The notes: generated by a model not told the origin, from the letters alone. DNA of 64,000 nucleotides from Hymenobacter sediminis (GCF_003231285.1 NZ_QKNS01000002.1:1-64000); one strand, 5' to 3'; shown: positions 16,579 through 25,449, numbered from the stretch's first letter. Program-made: numbers and translations.

Positions 16579-17529
16579 TTATGCAGGCAGGTTTAGCGTG
16601 TCGGCAGTAAGCCAATCGATACCCTTGCGCAGCCACTGCTGGGTAGCCGCTTCGGGGGAGCCGGGCTGGGGTTGGAGGTTATAGTGCCACTCGGCCTGAG
16701 GCGGCAGACTCATCAGGATGCTCTCGGTGCGACCTCCGGTTTCCAGCCCAAACTTGGTGCCCCGATCAATAGCTAGGTTGAACTCGGCGTAGCGGCCGCG
16801 GCGCACCAATTGCCACTGCTTTTGGGCCTCGGTGTAGGGTAGGGCCGCGTTTTGGCGCATAAGGGCCGAGTAGCTCCGCCCGTACACTTCACCTACTGCC
16901 TGCACAAACGCAAACAACTCGTCGAAGGAGCCATCCTCACCTATAGTCAGGCGGTCGAAGAAGATGCCGCCCACCCCGCGGGTTTCCTGGCGGTGAGGCA
17001 GGTAGAAGTACTCATCGGCCCACTGCTTGAAACGGGGGTAGTACGTAGCATCATAAAGCTCGCAGACGGCTTGGATCTGCTCATGAAACCAGCGGGCCTG
17101 CGCTACATCTACATAAATTGGGGTTAAATCCAGGCCCCCGCCAAACCAAGCCTCGCCGTTGGCCGCCTCAAAGTAGCGCACGTTCATGTGGGAAATGGGC
17201 ACCAATGGGCTGCGCGGGTGCTGCACTACCGATACGCCTGTGGCGAAGTAGCCGGGGTCGGGCATGAGCAATTGCTGGGCCGCCTTGTCGCTCATGGTGC
17301 CCCACACGGCCGAGAAAGCCACGCCGCCCTTTTCCAGCACCTCGCCGTTCTGTAGTACCCGCGTGCGGCCGCCGCCACCACCCTGGTGCCGCCAGGCATC
17401 CTCGGTAAAGCGCACCGTGCCGCCATCCGCCGCTTCCAGTTCCTGACAAAGCCAATCCTGAAAGGAACGCATCCATTCTTCTACCACAATACGACGAGAA
17501 ACAAGGGGTAGGGGCTGGGTAGTAATCAT
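16579..17529 (-). CDS. hemF: oxygen-dependent coproporphyrinogen III oxidase
   Basis: This 316-residue cytoplasmic enzyme converts coproporphyrinogen III to protoporphyrinogen IX with O2 in heme synthesis. The family signatures are present: GGGGGRTRVLQNGEVLEKGG near residue 50, HMNVRYFEA, WFGGGLDLTPIY, and YAEFNLAIDRGTKFGLETGG followed by RTESILMSLPP. The length is normal. It lies 39 bases after the universal stress gene and downstream of the TauE/SafE-like gene, so it is probably the last gene of an operon started by the FNR-like promoter at 19285-19326. That would link heme supply to cbb3 oxidase synthesis. It ends at a shared terminator. Confidence 0.97.
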   Translation of the reverse strand: MITTQPLPLVSRRIVVEEWMRSFQDWLCQELEAADGGTVRFTEDAWRHQGGGGGRTRVLQNGEVLEKGGVAFSAVWGTMSDKAAQQLLMPDPGYFATGVSVVQHPRSPLVPISHMNVRYFEAANGEAWFGGGLDLTPIYVDVAQARWFHEQIQAVCELYDATYYPRFKQWADEYFYLPHRQETRGVGGIFFDRLTIGEDGSFDELFAFVQAVGEVYGRSYSALMRQNAALPYTEAQKQWQLVRRGRYAEFNLAIDRGTKFGLETGGRTESILMSLPPQAEWHYNLQPQPGSPEAATQQWLRKGIDWLTADTLNLPA

Positions 17530-17568
17530 CTTGCTAGAGTAAAACAGGGAAAATGGGGGGTAAGGGGG

Positions 17569-18486
17569 CTAAGCCCAGTGCACGGCGGCATAGTTGGGCA
17601 GGAGGCGGGTCGGTTGCTCGCGCTCTAGCCGCTCGGCACACTTCTCGCAGCAGGCCCCGGCAGTAGGGCGCTCCGTGGCGCGCAGCACCAGCACCGGAAT
17701 TTGAGTGTGGTAGGCGCGGGTGGTGGTATAGCACCTATCGAAATACTGCAGCAACTGCGCTGGGCTACCGGGCGCAATAATGAGAAGCTGAGCCTGCGTA
17801 CGGGCACAAAACTCACTGCTGCCTTCCAGAGGTGCATCGTCTTCGAGCAGGTGGGGGGTAGTGAGCGGCCAGGTAAGTTGAGCCGCGGCCTGAATTACCG
17901 CCTGCTTGAGCTGGCGGCGCAGGGGACGCTGGTTTGGCGAGTAGAACTGCACCAGATCCAGAGGCGCCGGAAATGCCTCACGCAGGGCCGAGAGGCGAGG
18001 CAGCACGTTAAGACTGAGGGTAGCAAAATCGGCGGCGAAGGCCACGCGGTTGGGCAAGGAGCGGCGGCCGGGCGGCACCACCAGCACCGGGCAGCTCACC
18101 AGCTCGGTAATAGTGGCGGCGTGGTTGCCGGGCGGCGCCTGGTGGTTGCAATCAATATGCTCCAGGCCCATCACTACCAGGTCGGCGCCGCAGCGGGCTG
18201 CTTCCGAAGCGGCGTGGTCGTGAAGGCAACCGCTGAGCACGCGGTAGTGGTAGCGGATGCGGCGGCCATCTTGGCGGGTGAGCTGCTTGTAGCGCAGGCG
18301 CTCCACCAAGCTACGCAGGCGCGTTTCCTCGCTCACAAAATCGGGCTCAGGCTGACCCGGCATGGCTTCCGGATGGCAGTAGAGCAGCACAATTTCCGCC
18401 GGCCACCGCACGGCAAGCTTGTTGGCGTAGGCAAGGGTATACTCGGCGGCCGCCGTGTGGTCGAGCGGAACAAGAATGGTTTTCAT
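17569..18486 (-). CDS. tandem universal stress protein
   Basis: ATG 18486 (MKTILVPLDHTAAAEYTLAY) gives 305 residues with two UspA-type domains. The first has the typical KTILVPLD start and VVMGLEHID, and the second starts near PNRVAFAADFATLSL. The ATP-binding G-2x-G-9x-G pattern is only partly visible. The end carries a Cys cluster (AGACCEKCAERLE), which might bind a metal or form disulfides. An in-frame extension to 18525 overlaps the previous gene and is not supported. It sits between the TauE/SafE-like gene and hemF. Usp proteins are commonly induced by low oxygen, which fits. Confidence 0.85.
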   Translation of the reverse strand: MKTILVPLDHTAAAEYTLAYANKLAVRWPAEIVLLYCHPEAMPGQPEPDFVSEETRLRSLVERLRYKQLTRQDGRRIRYHYRVLSGCLHDHAASEAARCGADLVVMGLEHIDCNHQAPPGNHAATITELVSCPVLVVPPGRRSLPNRVAFAADFATLSLNVLPRLSALREAFPAPLDLVQFYSPNQRPLRRQLKQAVIQAAAQLTWPLTTPHLLEDDAPLEGSSEFCARTQAQLLIIAPGSPAQLLQYFDRCYTTTRAYHTQIPVLVLRATERPTAGACCEKCAERLEREQPTRLLPNYAAVHWA

Positions 18487-18515
18487 AGAAAAGCGTAATC
18501 CGGTAGAGAAAGGGC

Positions 18516-19250
18516 TTAGTGGCAACGGTGCATGCTGGGGGGCTGGACCGGGGTAGCAGCCGTGGGAGCACGCTTGAGCTGGGGGCTGAGGTAGGGAATG
18601 CCCAGGCCCAGGCCGCGCACGAGTAAGAGCATGGCCAACAGGGAGGCAGCGTAGGGCACCACCTGCCGGAACCGGGCGCGCCAGTACAGCGGCACCAACT
18701 GACCCGTGAGCGACAAAGCCAGCATGAGGGGTAGGGTACCCAGCCCGAAACAGGCCATGTAGCCCGCCGCGCCTAGTATACCCGGCGCAGTCAAGGCCCC
18801 CGCCAGCGCCAGGTATACCAGGCCGCAGGGGAGCAGCCCGTTCAGCAGGCCTGCCCCGTAGAGCGCCCAGCCCGATGTATGCTGAAACAGCCCCGCCAAG
18901 GTCGATTTAACCCAATTCAGGGGCCGGCTTAGGCCCAGCCACCCGGCCACCTGGCCGGTATAGCGTTCCGGCACAGCCACCAGCAGCAGAATCAGACAGC
19001 CCGAGGCCACGGACAGGCTTTGTTGTAGGCCGGCCAGCCGCAGGCCGTGGCCCAGCAAGCCGGCCAGGGCCCCCAGGACCGCGTAAGTGGTGGTGCGTCC
19101 CAGGTTATACAGCAGGCGGCCGGCTCCAAAGCTCCCCGCTCCTAGCGAGGAGGCTCCGGACCGGCCGGGTAGGGCTAGGGCAATGGCCCCGCACATGCCT
19201 ACGCAATGGAAGCTCCCGAGTACCCCAAAAACAAAACCGGCCCAAAGCAT
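18516..19250 (-). CDS. TauE/SafE-family membrane protein of the cbb3 cluster
   Basis: ATG 19250 (MLWAGFVFGVLGSFHCVGMC) gives 244 residues with about six membrane segments. The motif HCVGMCG at the start of the first helix pair is typical of the TauE/SafE-like proteins found beside ccoGH and ccoIS, where they are thought to move copper or sulfur compounds for oxidase maturation. A second motif NGLLPCGLVYLAL follows at about 150. The His/Cys end (SMHRCH) may bind metal. The FNR-like box overlaps the ccoH stop 65 bases upstream, so this gene probably has its own promoter. The exact substrate is not known. Confidence 0.85.
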   Translation of the reverse strand: MLWAGFVFGVLGSFHCVGMCGAIALALPGRSGASSLGAGSFGAGRLLYNLGRTTTYAVLGALAGLLGHGLRLAGLQQSLSVASGCLILLLVAVPERYTGQVAGWLGLSRPLNWVKSTLAGLFQHTSGWALYGAGLLNGLLPCGLVYLALAGALTAPGILGAAGYMACFGLGTLPLMLALSLTGQLVPLYWRARFRQVVPYAASLLAMLLLVRGLGLGIPYLSPQLKRAPTAATPVQPPSMHRCH

Positions 19251-19283
19251 CGAAAAAGCAGAAAAGCGTACCTGATTGCAGCG

Positions 19284-19326
19284 GCAAGTACGCCAGCCCG
19301 GGCCGGGGCTAACATGACGAAAATCA
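19284..19326 (-). promoter_or_regulatory. FNR-like box with promoter for TauE-usp-hemF
   Basis: The box TGACGAAAATCA is at 19315-19326 (its minus-strand copy reads TGATTTTCGTCA), overlapping the ccoH stop. A TACTTG element at 19290-19285 lies 1 base from the position of TTTG in the other boxes of this window. Confidence 0.55.
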
Positions 19327-19800
19327 GTTGGCGAGGGTGATATTTCTCTCCACAAAATACGCCTGCCCACTCGCCGTGAAATCCAGACGGACGCGCCAGT
19401 AGCCAGCCTGCATCCGGGCTGTGCTGACCTGCTGCCGGAGGGTTGCCGACGGCTGCAGGGGTAGGGAAAAATCTAGGTGTTGGTCGGAGGGCCGGAACAA
19501 GTGAATGGTGCCCGCTACCGGCTGGCCCGCCATAGCGGCCGGTAGCTGCAGGGTCAGGCGGCGGGTGGCCGCATCGTGCTCAATTTCCACGGGGGCTGGC
19601 AGGGCGGCGGTGCGGGCTACGGTTTCCATGCGCTGCTGGTAGGCCAGTTCCTGCTGGTAATAATCGGGACTGACCAGCTCCACGCTCGTGCGCATGGCCT
19701 GCTGCACGAGGTAGCCGATAAAGCCAGCAAACAGCACAAACGCGGCTATAACGGCGTAAGGCCACACGGTGCGCTTCGGAGAAGAAGTCATGGTCGTCAT
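19324..19800 (-). CDS. ccoH: FixH/CcoH family oxidase assembly protein
   Basis: This 158-residue protein has one N-terminal membrane helix (WPYAVIAAFVLFAGFIGYLV) and then a periplasmic domain with SPDYYQQELAYQQRMETVAR and GYWRVRLDFTASGQAYFVER, the FixH pattern. FixH/CcoH helps assemble and stabilise the cbb3 oxidase. The first in-frame ATG at 19800 is used; a second ATG 3 codons later is possible. It lies downstream of ccoG on the same strand with about 300 bases between them that hold a dispersed palindrome. Confidence 0.9.
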   Translation of the reverse strand: MTTMTSSPKRTVWPYAVIAAFVLFAGFIGYLVQQAMRTSVELVSPDYYQQELAYQQRMETVARTAALPAPVEIEHDAATRRLTLQLPAAMAGQPVAGTIHLFRPSDQHLDFSLPLQPSATLRQQVSTARMQAGYWRVRLDFTASGQAYFVERNITLAN

Positions 19801-19906
19801 GAGAGGAAAAGCCCCGGTCCGACGCTGCAGGTGTCCTGGGGCCGGTTGGCTTCGGGTTGAGGTAAGAGGCTACTGATCCAGGCAGTTGTGGTGGTTTCTC
19901 CATCCC

Positions 19907-20025
19907 AGAACGTCATGCAGAGCTGGAGGCGGAGCAACTTGCTTGGCGGCTGGCAAGCAGTGCAACGTCAGCACGCGAGATTCCTCGACAAGCTCGGAAT
20001 GACGGTCTTAGGGTTCTGGCCTACG
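19907..20025. repeat. dispersed palindromic element
   Basis: AGAACGTCATGCAGAGCTGG at the left is answered by GACAAGCTCGGAATGACGGT on the right, so the unit is an imperfect palindrome of about 120 bases. It belongs to the same family as 21600-21735, 25578-25760 and 62891-63013. It fills the gap between ccoG and ccoH. Confidence 0.65.
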
Positions 20026-20097
20026 TGCTGTGAATCGACGCGAGCGGCGCGGACGGTAACCGGCCCCAGGACGCCTTCGGCGTGGGGCCGGACCTGC

Positions 20098-21507
20098 CTA
20101 TTGCACCGGGCCGAGGAACTTGGTGCTGGTTTCGGCAATGAGCTGGTTGCCGCTGAACAGGCCGATGCGCAGGGGTTGGTTGGTGCGGTGCAGGGCCGTG
20201 CGCGGCAGCTCGGCAAAGAACACGCCCTCCACTATGCCCTGGGCCGGTAGGGTCAGGCCTTGGCTGCCTACCAGGGAAATGCGGCCTTGAGCGGGCTCCA
20301 ATACGCGCAGAGTGAGGGGGTAGGGCGCGTTGGTTTTGTTAATGACGGAGATGTTATAAAGGTTGGTGATGGTGCCCTGCGGCGTCTTCTGGAACAGTTG
20401 CCCCGGCGTGCGCAGCACCGTGGCCTGCACGTTGGAGCGCGACACCAGCAGGCCCGTTAGCACCCCGAGCAGCACCACCAGCACGGCTGAGTAGGCCTTC
20501 ACCCGGCTCGTCAGGCGGAAGCGGGTACCCTCGGCAATGGTATTCACAGAGGCGTGCCGGATCAGGTTCTGGGGGAGGCCGGCCAGGTCCATCATCCGGT
20601 TGCAGGCATCAATGCAGGCCGTGCAGTTGATGCATTCCAGCTGGGTAGCGCCGTTGCGTATATCGATGCCAGTGGGGCAGACCTGCACGCACTGGTGGCA
20701 GTCAATACAGTCGCCGGCGGTGCGCACCTGGTTTTTGCGCAGCTTTTCGCGCTTCTCACCCCGGCGGTAATCATAGGCCACTACCAGGCTGTCCTGGTCC
20801 AGCAATACGCCCTGCAGGCGGCCGTAGGGGCAGGCAATGGTGCACACCTGCTCCCGAAACCGGGCAAATACGGCGTAGAACACCCCGGTAAATAACACCA
20901 TAGAAGCCAGGCCGCCCAGGTGCTCCTTCGGTGAGTCGGTGACGATGCGCAGCAACTCCTCGGTGCCAATGATGTAGGCCAGGAAGGTGTTGGCAATCAG
21001 AAACGAAACACCCAGAAACAGCGCGTGCTTGGTGGTTTTGCGCCAGATCTTGTTCCAGCTCCAGGCGGCCCGGTCGAGGGCTTTTTGCTGGGGCGCGTCG
21101 CCTTCCAGCCAGTACTCAATGCGCCGAAACACCATTTCCAGGAAGATAGTCTGGGGGCAGACCCAGCCGCAGAAGGCCCGCCCGTACACCACCGTAAACA
21201 GGATGATAAACACCAGAAAGGTGAGCGAGGCCAGCAGCAGAATAAAGAAGTCCTGGGGCCAGAAAATCTGCCCGAAAATGATAAACCGCCGCGCGGGCAG
21301 GTTCAGCAGGAGCACGGGCAAACCGCCCACGCGCAGCCAGGGCCCCGCCAGCAGCAATGCCAGCAATCCGTAGCCCAGCCAGGAGCGCAGGCGATAAAGC
21401 CGACCGACCGGCTGCTTGGGATACAGCCATACCCGATGCCCTGCCGCGTCCACCGTCGCAATAGAGTCGCGGTACGAATCATCAGGCTTGAATTGAGTAA
21501 CGGACAT
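20098..21507 (-). CDS. ccoG: cbb3 oxidase accessory protein CcoG (RdxA/FixG)
   Basis: This 469-residue inner-membrane ferredoxin-like protein is needed for copper delivery to cbb3 oxidase. It has four or five membrane helices, the motif FCGWVCPQTIFLEMVFRRIE at about 110, and two 4Fe-4S clusters in CIDCHQCVQVCPTGIDIRNG and CINCTACIDACN, followed by a periplasmic Ig-like C-terminal domain (LYNISVINKTNAPYPLTLRV). The length is normal. It is separated from ccoP upstream by 250 bases containing a dispersed palindrome; whether it has its own promoter is not clear. Confidence 0.96.
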   Translation of the reverse strand: MSVTQFKPDDSYRDSIATVDAAGHRVWLYPKQPVGRLYRLRSWLGYGLLALLLAGPWLRVGGLPVLLLNLPARRFIIFGQIFWPQDFFILLLASLTFLVFIILFTVVYGRAFCGWVCPQTIFLEMVFRRIEYWLEGDAPQQKALDRAAWSWNKIWRKTTKHALFLGVSFLIANTFLAYIIGTEELLRIVTDSPKEHLGGLASMVLFTGVFYAVFARFREQVCTIACPYGRLQGVLLDQDSLVVAYDYRRGEKREKLRKNQVRTAGDCIDCHQCVQVCPTGIDIRNGATQLECINCTACIDACNRMMDLAGLPQNLIRHASVNTIAEGTRFRLTSRVKAYSAVLVVLLGVLTGLLVSRSNVQATVLRTPGQLFQKTPQGTITNLYNISVINKTNAPYPLTLRVLEPAQGRISLVGSQGLTLPAQGIVEGVFFAELPRTALHRTNQPLRIGLFSGNQLIAETSTKFLGPVQ

Positions 21508-21599
21508 GAGTAGTAGAAACTAAAAGGCAATCCGGTCATTCTATTGAGCTGGTCGGGGCATCTCGCCTGCTGTGTGCTACTAACCCACCGAAGCGGTAT

Positions 21600-21735
21600 A
21601 GATAATTCTCGGAGCTCAGCATGACGGATACTCTGGCAACGTCAGCCGAACGAGATGCCTCGACCAGCTCGACCTGACGGACTTTTAAACCGAAGCGGTA
21701 GAGATGCTTCAGCTGCGGCTGCGCTCAGCACAACG
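21600..21735. repeat. dispersed palindromic element
   Basis: The segments CTCAGCATGACGGATACTC, CGACCAGCTCGACCTGACGG and CCGAAGCGGTAGAGATGCTTC (split here at 20 bases: CCGAAGCGGTAGAGATGCTT) share sequence with the element at 62891-63013. It lies between ccoP and ccoG. Confidence 0.55.
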
Positions 21736-21758
21736 GCCGGTTGCTCCGGAGCAGTGAC

Positions 21759-22643
21759 TTAGAGCTTGGCTACTGGCTTGGCGGGGGCTTCTTTCTCGCC
21801 TTGGGGCTCTTTGGCACCGGCGGGTTTAGTGCCCTGCAGGCTCAGGATGTAGGAACTGACCTGCAGAATCTGCTTGCCCGAGAGCTTGCCTTTCCAGGCC
21901 ACCATGCCCTTGCCCTGCACCCCGAACTTTACGGTTTTGTAGACGTGGTTTACCTCGCCCCCGTGCAGCCAGTATTCGTCGGTGAGGTTAGGGCCTACTT
22001 TGCCTTCGGCGTTCGGGCCGTGGCAGGCGGCGCAGTTACTGGCGAAAAGGGTTTTGCCGCTGCTGATATCGGCCGGGGAAGTGAGAGCCTGGTAGGTGGT
22101 GAGCTTGTTGGGGTCGTCGGCGTCGGGAGAGACGAGCAGGGCGGCCTGCTGCATTTCGGTTTCGTACTCGGCGTGGCTGAGCTGCCCGGCCTGCGCTACG
22201 TGGTAGTAGGCCAGGTAGCCCAGCGCAAACACAATGGTCATGTAGAAGCCGTACTTCCACCAGGGCGGCAGGTCGTTGTCGAACTCCTGAATACCGTCGT
22301 AGTCGTGGTCCAGCATTTCGTCGCGCACTACCCCGCGCACCAGCACCGGGTCGCCGACGAGCAGGCCCAGCACCTGGCCGCTGCCGGAGTTGCGCACCGA
22401 GGGCAGCTCATACACCCGGCGCAGCTGGGGCCGCATCTGCACTACGATAGCGCCAAACACCACCAGAAACAGGAGCACTACTACTCCCAACAAGCCCAGC
22501 AGCACCCAGAAGAGAAACAGCTGACCATTGGTAGCGGCATCCGCGGCGGCCGGGGCGGTGGCTTCGGCCGACTGGGCCAGGGTAGGGGCCGCGCTCAGCA
22601 GCGCTACCCCCACTCCCGGCAGAAGGAAACAAAATCGGCTCAT
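21759..22643 (-). CDS. ccoP: cbb3 oxidase subunit III (monoheme CcoP)
   Basis: This 294-residue membrane-anchored cytochrome c carries electrons to the oxidase. It has a signal peptide-like start, a helix at about 40-65, the CcoP N-terminal motif YDGIQEFDNDLPPWWKYGFY and a second helix. One c-type heme site (CAACHGPNAEGKVGPNLTDE) follows at about 210, and a Lys/Pro-rich tail ends it. Classical proteobacterial CcoP has two CxxCH motifs; only one is present here, as in other Bacteroidota. The start codon overlaps the stop of the upstream small gene as ATGA, indicating coupling. Confidence 0.95.
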   Translation of the reverse strand: MSRFCFLLPGVGVALLSAAPTLAQSAEATAPAAADAATNGQLFLFWVLLGLLGVVVLLFLVVFGAIVVQMRPQLRRVYELPSVRNSGSGQVLGLLVGDPVLVRGVVRDEMLDHDYDGIQEFDNDLPPWWKYGFYMTIVFALGYLAYYHVAQAGQLSHAEYETEMQQAALLVSPDADDPNKLTTYQALTSPADISSGKTLFASNCAACHGPNAEGKVGPNLTDEYWLHGGEVNHVYKTVKFGVQGKGMVAWKGKLSGKQILQVSSYILSLQGTKPAGAKEPQGEKEAPAKPVAKL

Positions 22644-22972
22644 GCAGCTACGGGCTCGGAGGTAAGAACCGGGGCCTCAATGCTCGGGGCCGAAGCAGCT
22701 GCCGGGGCCTGGGGCGCAACGGCAGCCATCGGGGCTGGGTTTTCAGCCTGGGCGGGGGTAGCGGCCCCATCGGTTTGGTAGCTGGCGGCGGCTACCGAGG
22801 CCATCGAAACGCCCGTCATCAGCCCCATCACCAGCACAATGACGGCCAGGGCACCGGCTACCCAGCTCAGGATATCCGTGGGGCCGGGGCCCGTAGCAGC
22901 GGTTTGGGCATTGGCAGCAAAGCCAGTCAGCAGGCCCAGGGTAGTCAGCAGGAAAGCGCGGTTGGTTAGCAT
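22640..22972 (-). CDS. small membrane protein of the cbb3 operon
   Basis: This 110-residue protein has a signal peptide (MLTNRAFLLTTLGLLTGFAA), a membrane helix (ILSWVAGALAVIVLVMGLMT) and an Ala/Pro-rich tail of about 50 residues (APAAASAPSIEAPVLTSEPV). Its start overlaps the end of ccoQ by 7 bases, and its stop overlaps the ccoP start, so it is translated in step with the oxidase subunits. It is not one of the classical subunits. It may be an additional Bacteroidota oxidase or assembly component; that rests on position only. Confidence 0.7.
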   Translation of the reverse strand: MLTNRAFLLTTLGLLTGFAANAQTAATGPGPTDILSWVAGALAVIVLVMGLMTGVSMASVAAASYQTDGAATPAQAENPAPMAAVAPQAPAAASAPSIEAPVLTSEPVAA

Positions 22973-23187
22973 AACACGTCGTGGTTAAGGTGGTAGAGAA
23001 GGGTTGCGTTAGCAGTGGTAGTGTCTTCTTCTTGGCCGAGTGGCAGGTGGCTCATGGCGTGCAGGTGCTGGCGGTTGGTTTTCAGCACGTACACCAGCAG
23101 GCCGAGGAAAAAGAGAAAGAAAATGGCCAGGGAGATGAGCGGGTAGATTTCAATTCCGGCAATGGATTGCAGGACTTTCTTTTCCAT
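22966..23187 (-). CDS. ccoQ: CcoQ-like small oxidase subunit
   Basis: ATG 23187 (MEKKVLQSIAGIEIYPLISL) gives 73 residues with one membrane helix (SLAIFFLFFLGLLVYVLKTN) and a polar tail, typical of the CcoQ/FixQ subunit that stabilises cbb3 oxidase. It lies between ccoNO and the small gene preceding ccoP. An extension to 23199 is unsupported. It is short and weakly conserved, so the name depends on location and topology. Confidence 0.75.
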   Translation of the reverse strand: MEKKVLQSIAGIEIYPLISLAIFFLFFLGLLVYVLKTNRQHLHAMSHLPLGQEEDTTTANATLLYHLNHDVLC

Positions 23188-23209
23188 AAGGGGTAGCAAT
23201 TATTGGTGG

Positions 23210-25420
23210 CTACTGGGCCGAGGCCGTGGCCTGCTCGGGCTTCACTTTGATGTCGGTGCCCAGGCGCTGGAGGTAGGCAATCAGGGCCACGATTTCCTTG
23301 TCGGGCATCACCTCGATTTCCTCCTTCTTCAACTCCTGCACAATCCCCTGGGCCTGGCGGCGGGCGTCGTCCACGGCTACCTGGTCGTAGTCCTGGGGGT
23401 AGGGGGTGCCCAGGTGGCGTAGGGCTTTGATCTTGGCAGGCAGAATCTTGTAGTCAATATCTTCCTCGAACAGCCAGGGGTAGGGCGGCATAATCGAGCC
23501 CGGCGACATACTGGTGGGGTCCATCATGTGGTTGTAGTGCCAGGAGTGGGGATACTTCTGGCCCACCCGGTGCAAATCGGGGCCGGTACGCTTGGAGCCC
23601 CACAGGAAGGGCCGGTCGTACACAAACTCGCCGGCTTTCGAATACTCGCCGTAGCGTTCCGTTTCGGAGCGGAAGGGGCGCACCATCTGGGTATGGCAGT
23701 TGGAGCAGCCTTCCTTGATGTAGATGTCGCGGCCCTGCAACTCCAGGGCCGTGTAGGGCTTCACGGAGGCAATGGTGGGCACGTTGCTGCGCACCAGGAA
23801 GGTCGGAATCATCTCAATGGCGCCCCCGATGAGGATGGCCACGGTAGCGCCGATGCTCAGCTGCACGGGGCGGCGCTCAATCCAGCGGTGCCAGTGGCCA
23901 CCTTGGTGCTCTTCCACCAGCTCAGCCGGTACCAGCGCCGGAGCCTGGGCTTTTTCGTTCTGGAGCAGGGTGCCGGCCTGGGCCGTTTTCACCAGGTTGT
24001 ACACCATGAAGAACACCCCGCTCAGGTACAGCACCCCGCCAATGCCGCGCAGGTAATACATGGGCACAATCTGCAGCACGGTTTCCAGGAAGTTGCTGTA
24101 CTGCAGCATGCCCTCCCCGTTGAATTGCTTCCACATCAGGCCCTGAGTGAAACCGGCCCAGTACATGGGCAAAGCGTAGAATAGGATGCCCAGGGTGCCC
24201 AGCCAGAAGTGGGTGTTGGCGAGCTTGCGGGAGTAGAGCGGCGTGCGGTAGAGGCGGGGCCACAGCCAGTACAAGATGGCAAAGGTCAGGAAGCCGTTCC
24301 AGCCCAGGGCCCCCACGTGCACGTGGGCCACAATCCAGTCGGTGAAATGAGCAATGGCGTTTACGTTCTTCAGGCTCAGCAAGGGCCCCTCGAAGGTGGC
24401 CATGCCGTAGGCCGTCACGGCCACCACCATAAACTTGAGCACGGGCTCCTCGCGCACTTTGTCCCAGGCCCCACGCAGGGTCAGCAGGCCGTTGATCATG
24501 CCGCCCCAGCTGGGAGCAATTAGCATCACCGAAAAGGCTACCCCCAGACTCTGGGCCCAGTCGGGCAGGGCGGTGTAGAGCAGGTGGTGCGGGCCGGCCC
24601 AGATGTAAATGAAAATCAGGGACCAGAAGTGGATGATGCTCAGGCGGTAGGAATACACCGGCCGCTCGGCGGCCTTGGGCAGGAAGTAGTACATCATGCC
24701 CAGGTAGGGGGTAGTCAGGAAGAAGGCCACCGCATTGTGCCCGTACCACCACTGCACCAGAGCATCCTGCACGCCGGCGTACAGCGAGTAGCTTTTCAGC
24801 AGGCTCACCGGCAACTCCATGGAGTTGACGATGTGCAGCACGGCCACCGTCAGGAAGGTGGCGATGTAAAACCAGATGCCCACGTACAGGTGCCGCTCGC
24901 GGCGGCGGGCAATGGTGCCGAACATGTTCCAACCGAACACCACCCACACCAGCGTAATGGCAATGTCAATAGGCCATTCCAGCTCGGCGTATTCCTTGGA
25001 GGTAGTGATGCCCAGAGGCAGGGTAGCCACCGCCGAGAGGATGATGAGCTGCCAGCCCCAAAAGTGGATTTTGCTCAGGACGCCGGAGAACATGCGGGCC
25101 TTGCACAGGCGCTGCAGGGAGTAGTACACCCCCATGAAAATGCCATTGCCCACAAAGGCGAAAATCACGGCGTTGGTGTGCAAGGGGCGGATGCGGCCGA
25201 AGGTGGTGTAGGCCGTGCCCATATTCACCTCGGGGCGGGCCAGCTGAAAAGCGGCCAGAATGCCCACCAGCATGCCAATAATACCCCATACTACCGTGGC
25301 AATGCCAAAGTCGCGGACGATTTTGTTGTCGTAGAAAAACGTATCCACTGCCCGCGGGGGAACGTGGGGCGCGGCCGGCGACTTGGGCGCCGCAACCGGC
25401 GGCAGGGCTTCGACTTGCAT
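23210..25420 (-). CDS. ccoNO: fused cbb3 oxidase subunits I and II (CcoN-CcoO)
   Basis: This 736-residue protein joins the catalytic subunit I and the monoheme cytochrome subunit II. The CcoN part (about 25-500) has 12 or so membrane helices, RPLHTNAVIFAFVGNGIFMG with a heme His, AGPHHLLYTALPDW with the Cu-B histidines, and FTDWIVAHVHVGALGWNGF. A linker (LVPAELVEEHQGGHWHRWIE) leads to a further helix and the CcoO domain with the heme-c site GCSNCHTQMVRPFRSETERY and WGSKRTGPDLHRVG. It reduces O2 with high affinity and pumps protons. It starts the operon; an FNR-like box and promoter lie just upstream. Confidence 0.97.
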   Translation of the reverse strand: MQVEALPPVAAPKSPAAPHVPPRAVDTFFYDNKIVRDFGIATVVWGIIGMLVGILAAFQLARPEVNMGTAYTTFGRIRPLHTNAVIFAFVGNGIFMGVYYSLQRLCKARMFSGVLSKIHFWGWQLIILSAVATLPLGITTSKEYAELEWPIDIAITLVWVVFGWNMFGTIARRRERHLYVGIWFYIATFLTVAVLHIVNSMELPVSLLKSYSLYAGVQDALVQWWYGHNAVAFFLTTPYLGMMYYFLPKAAERPVYSYRLSIIHFWSLIFIYIWAGPHHLLYTALPDWAQSLGVAFSVMLIAPSWGGMINGLLTLRGAWDKVREEPVLKFMVVAVTAYGMATFEGPLLSLKNVNAIAHFTDWIVAHVHVGALGWNGFLTFAILYWLWPRLYRTPLYSRKLANTHFWLGTLGILFYALPMYWAGFTQGLMWKQFNGEGMLQYSNFLETVLQIVPMYYLRGIGGVLYLSGVFFMVYNLVKTAQAGTLLQNEKAQAPALVPAELVEEHQGGHWHRWIERRPVQLSIGATVAILIGGAIEMIPTFLVRSNVPTIASVKPYTALELQGRDIYIKEGCSNCHTQMVRPFRSETERYGEYSKAGEFVYDRPFLWGSKRTGPDLHRVGQKYPHSWHYNHMMDPTSMSPGSIMPPYPWLFEEDIDYKILPAKIKALRHLGTPYPQDYDQVAVDDARRQAQGIVQELKKEEIEVMPDKEIVALIAYLQRLGTDIKVKPEQATASAQ

Positions 25421-25449
25421 AGCCTTCAGGAGTGAGTGATTTTATACTC

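Noticed and set aside
21741-22781. 346-codon plus-strand frame
   Set aside because: It is antisense to ccoP and its neighbour, with no recognisable domain.
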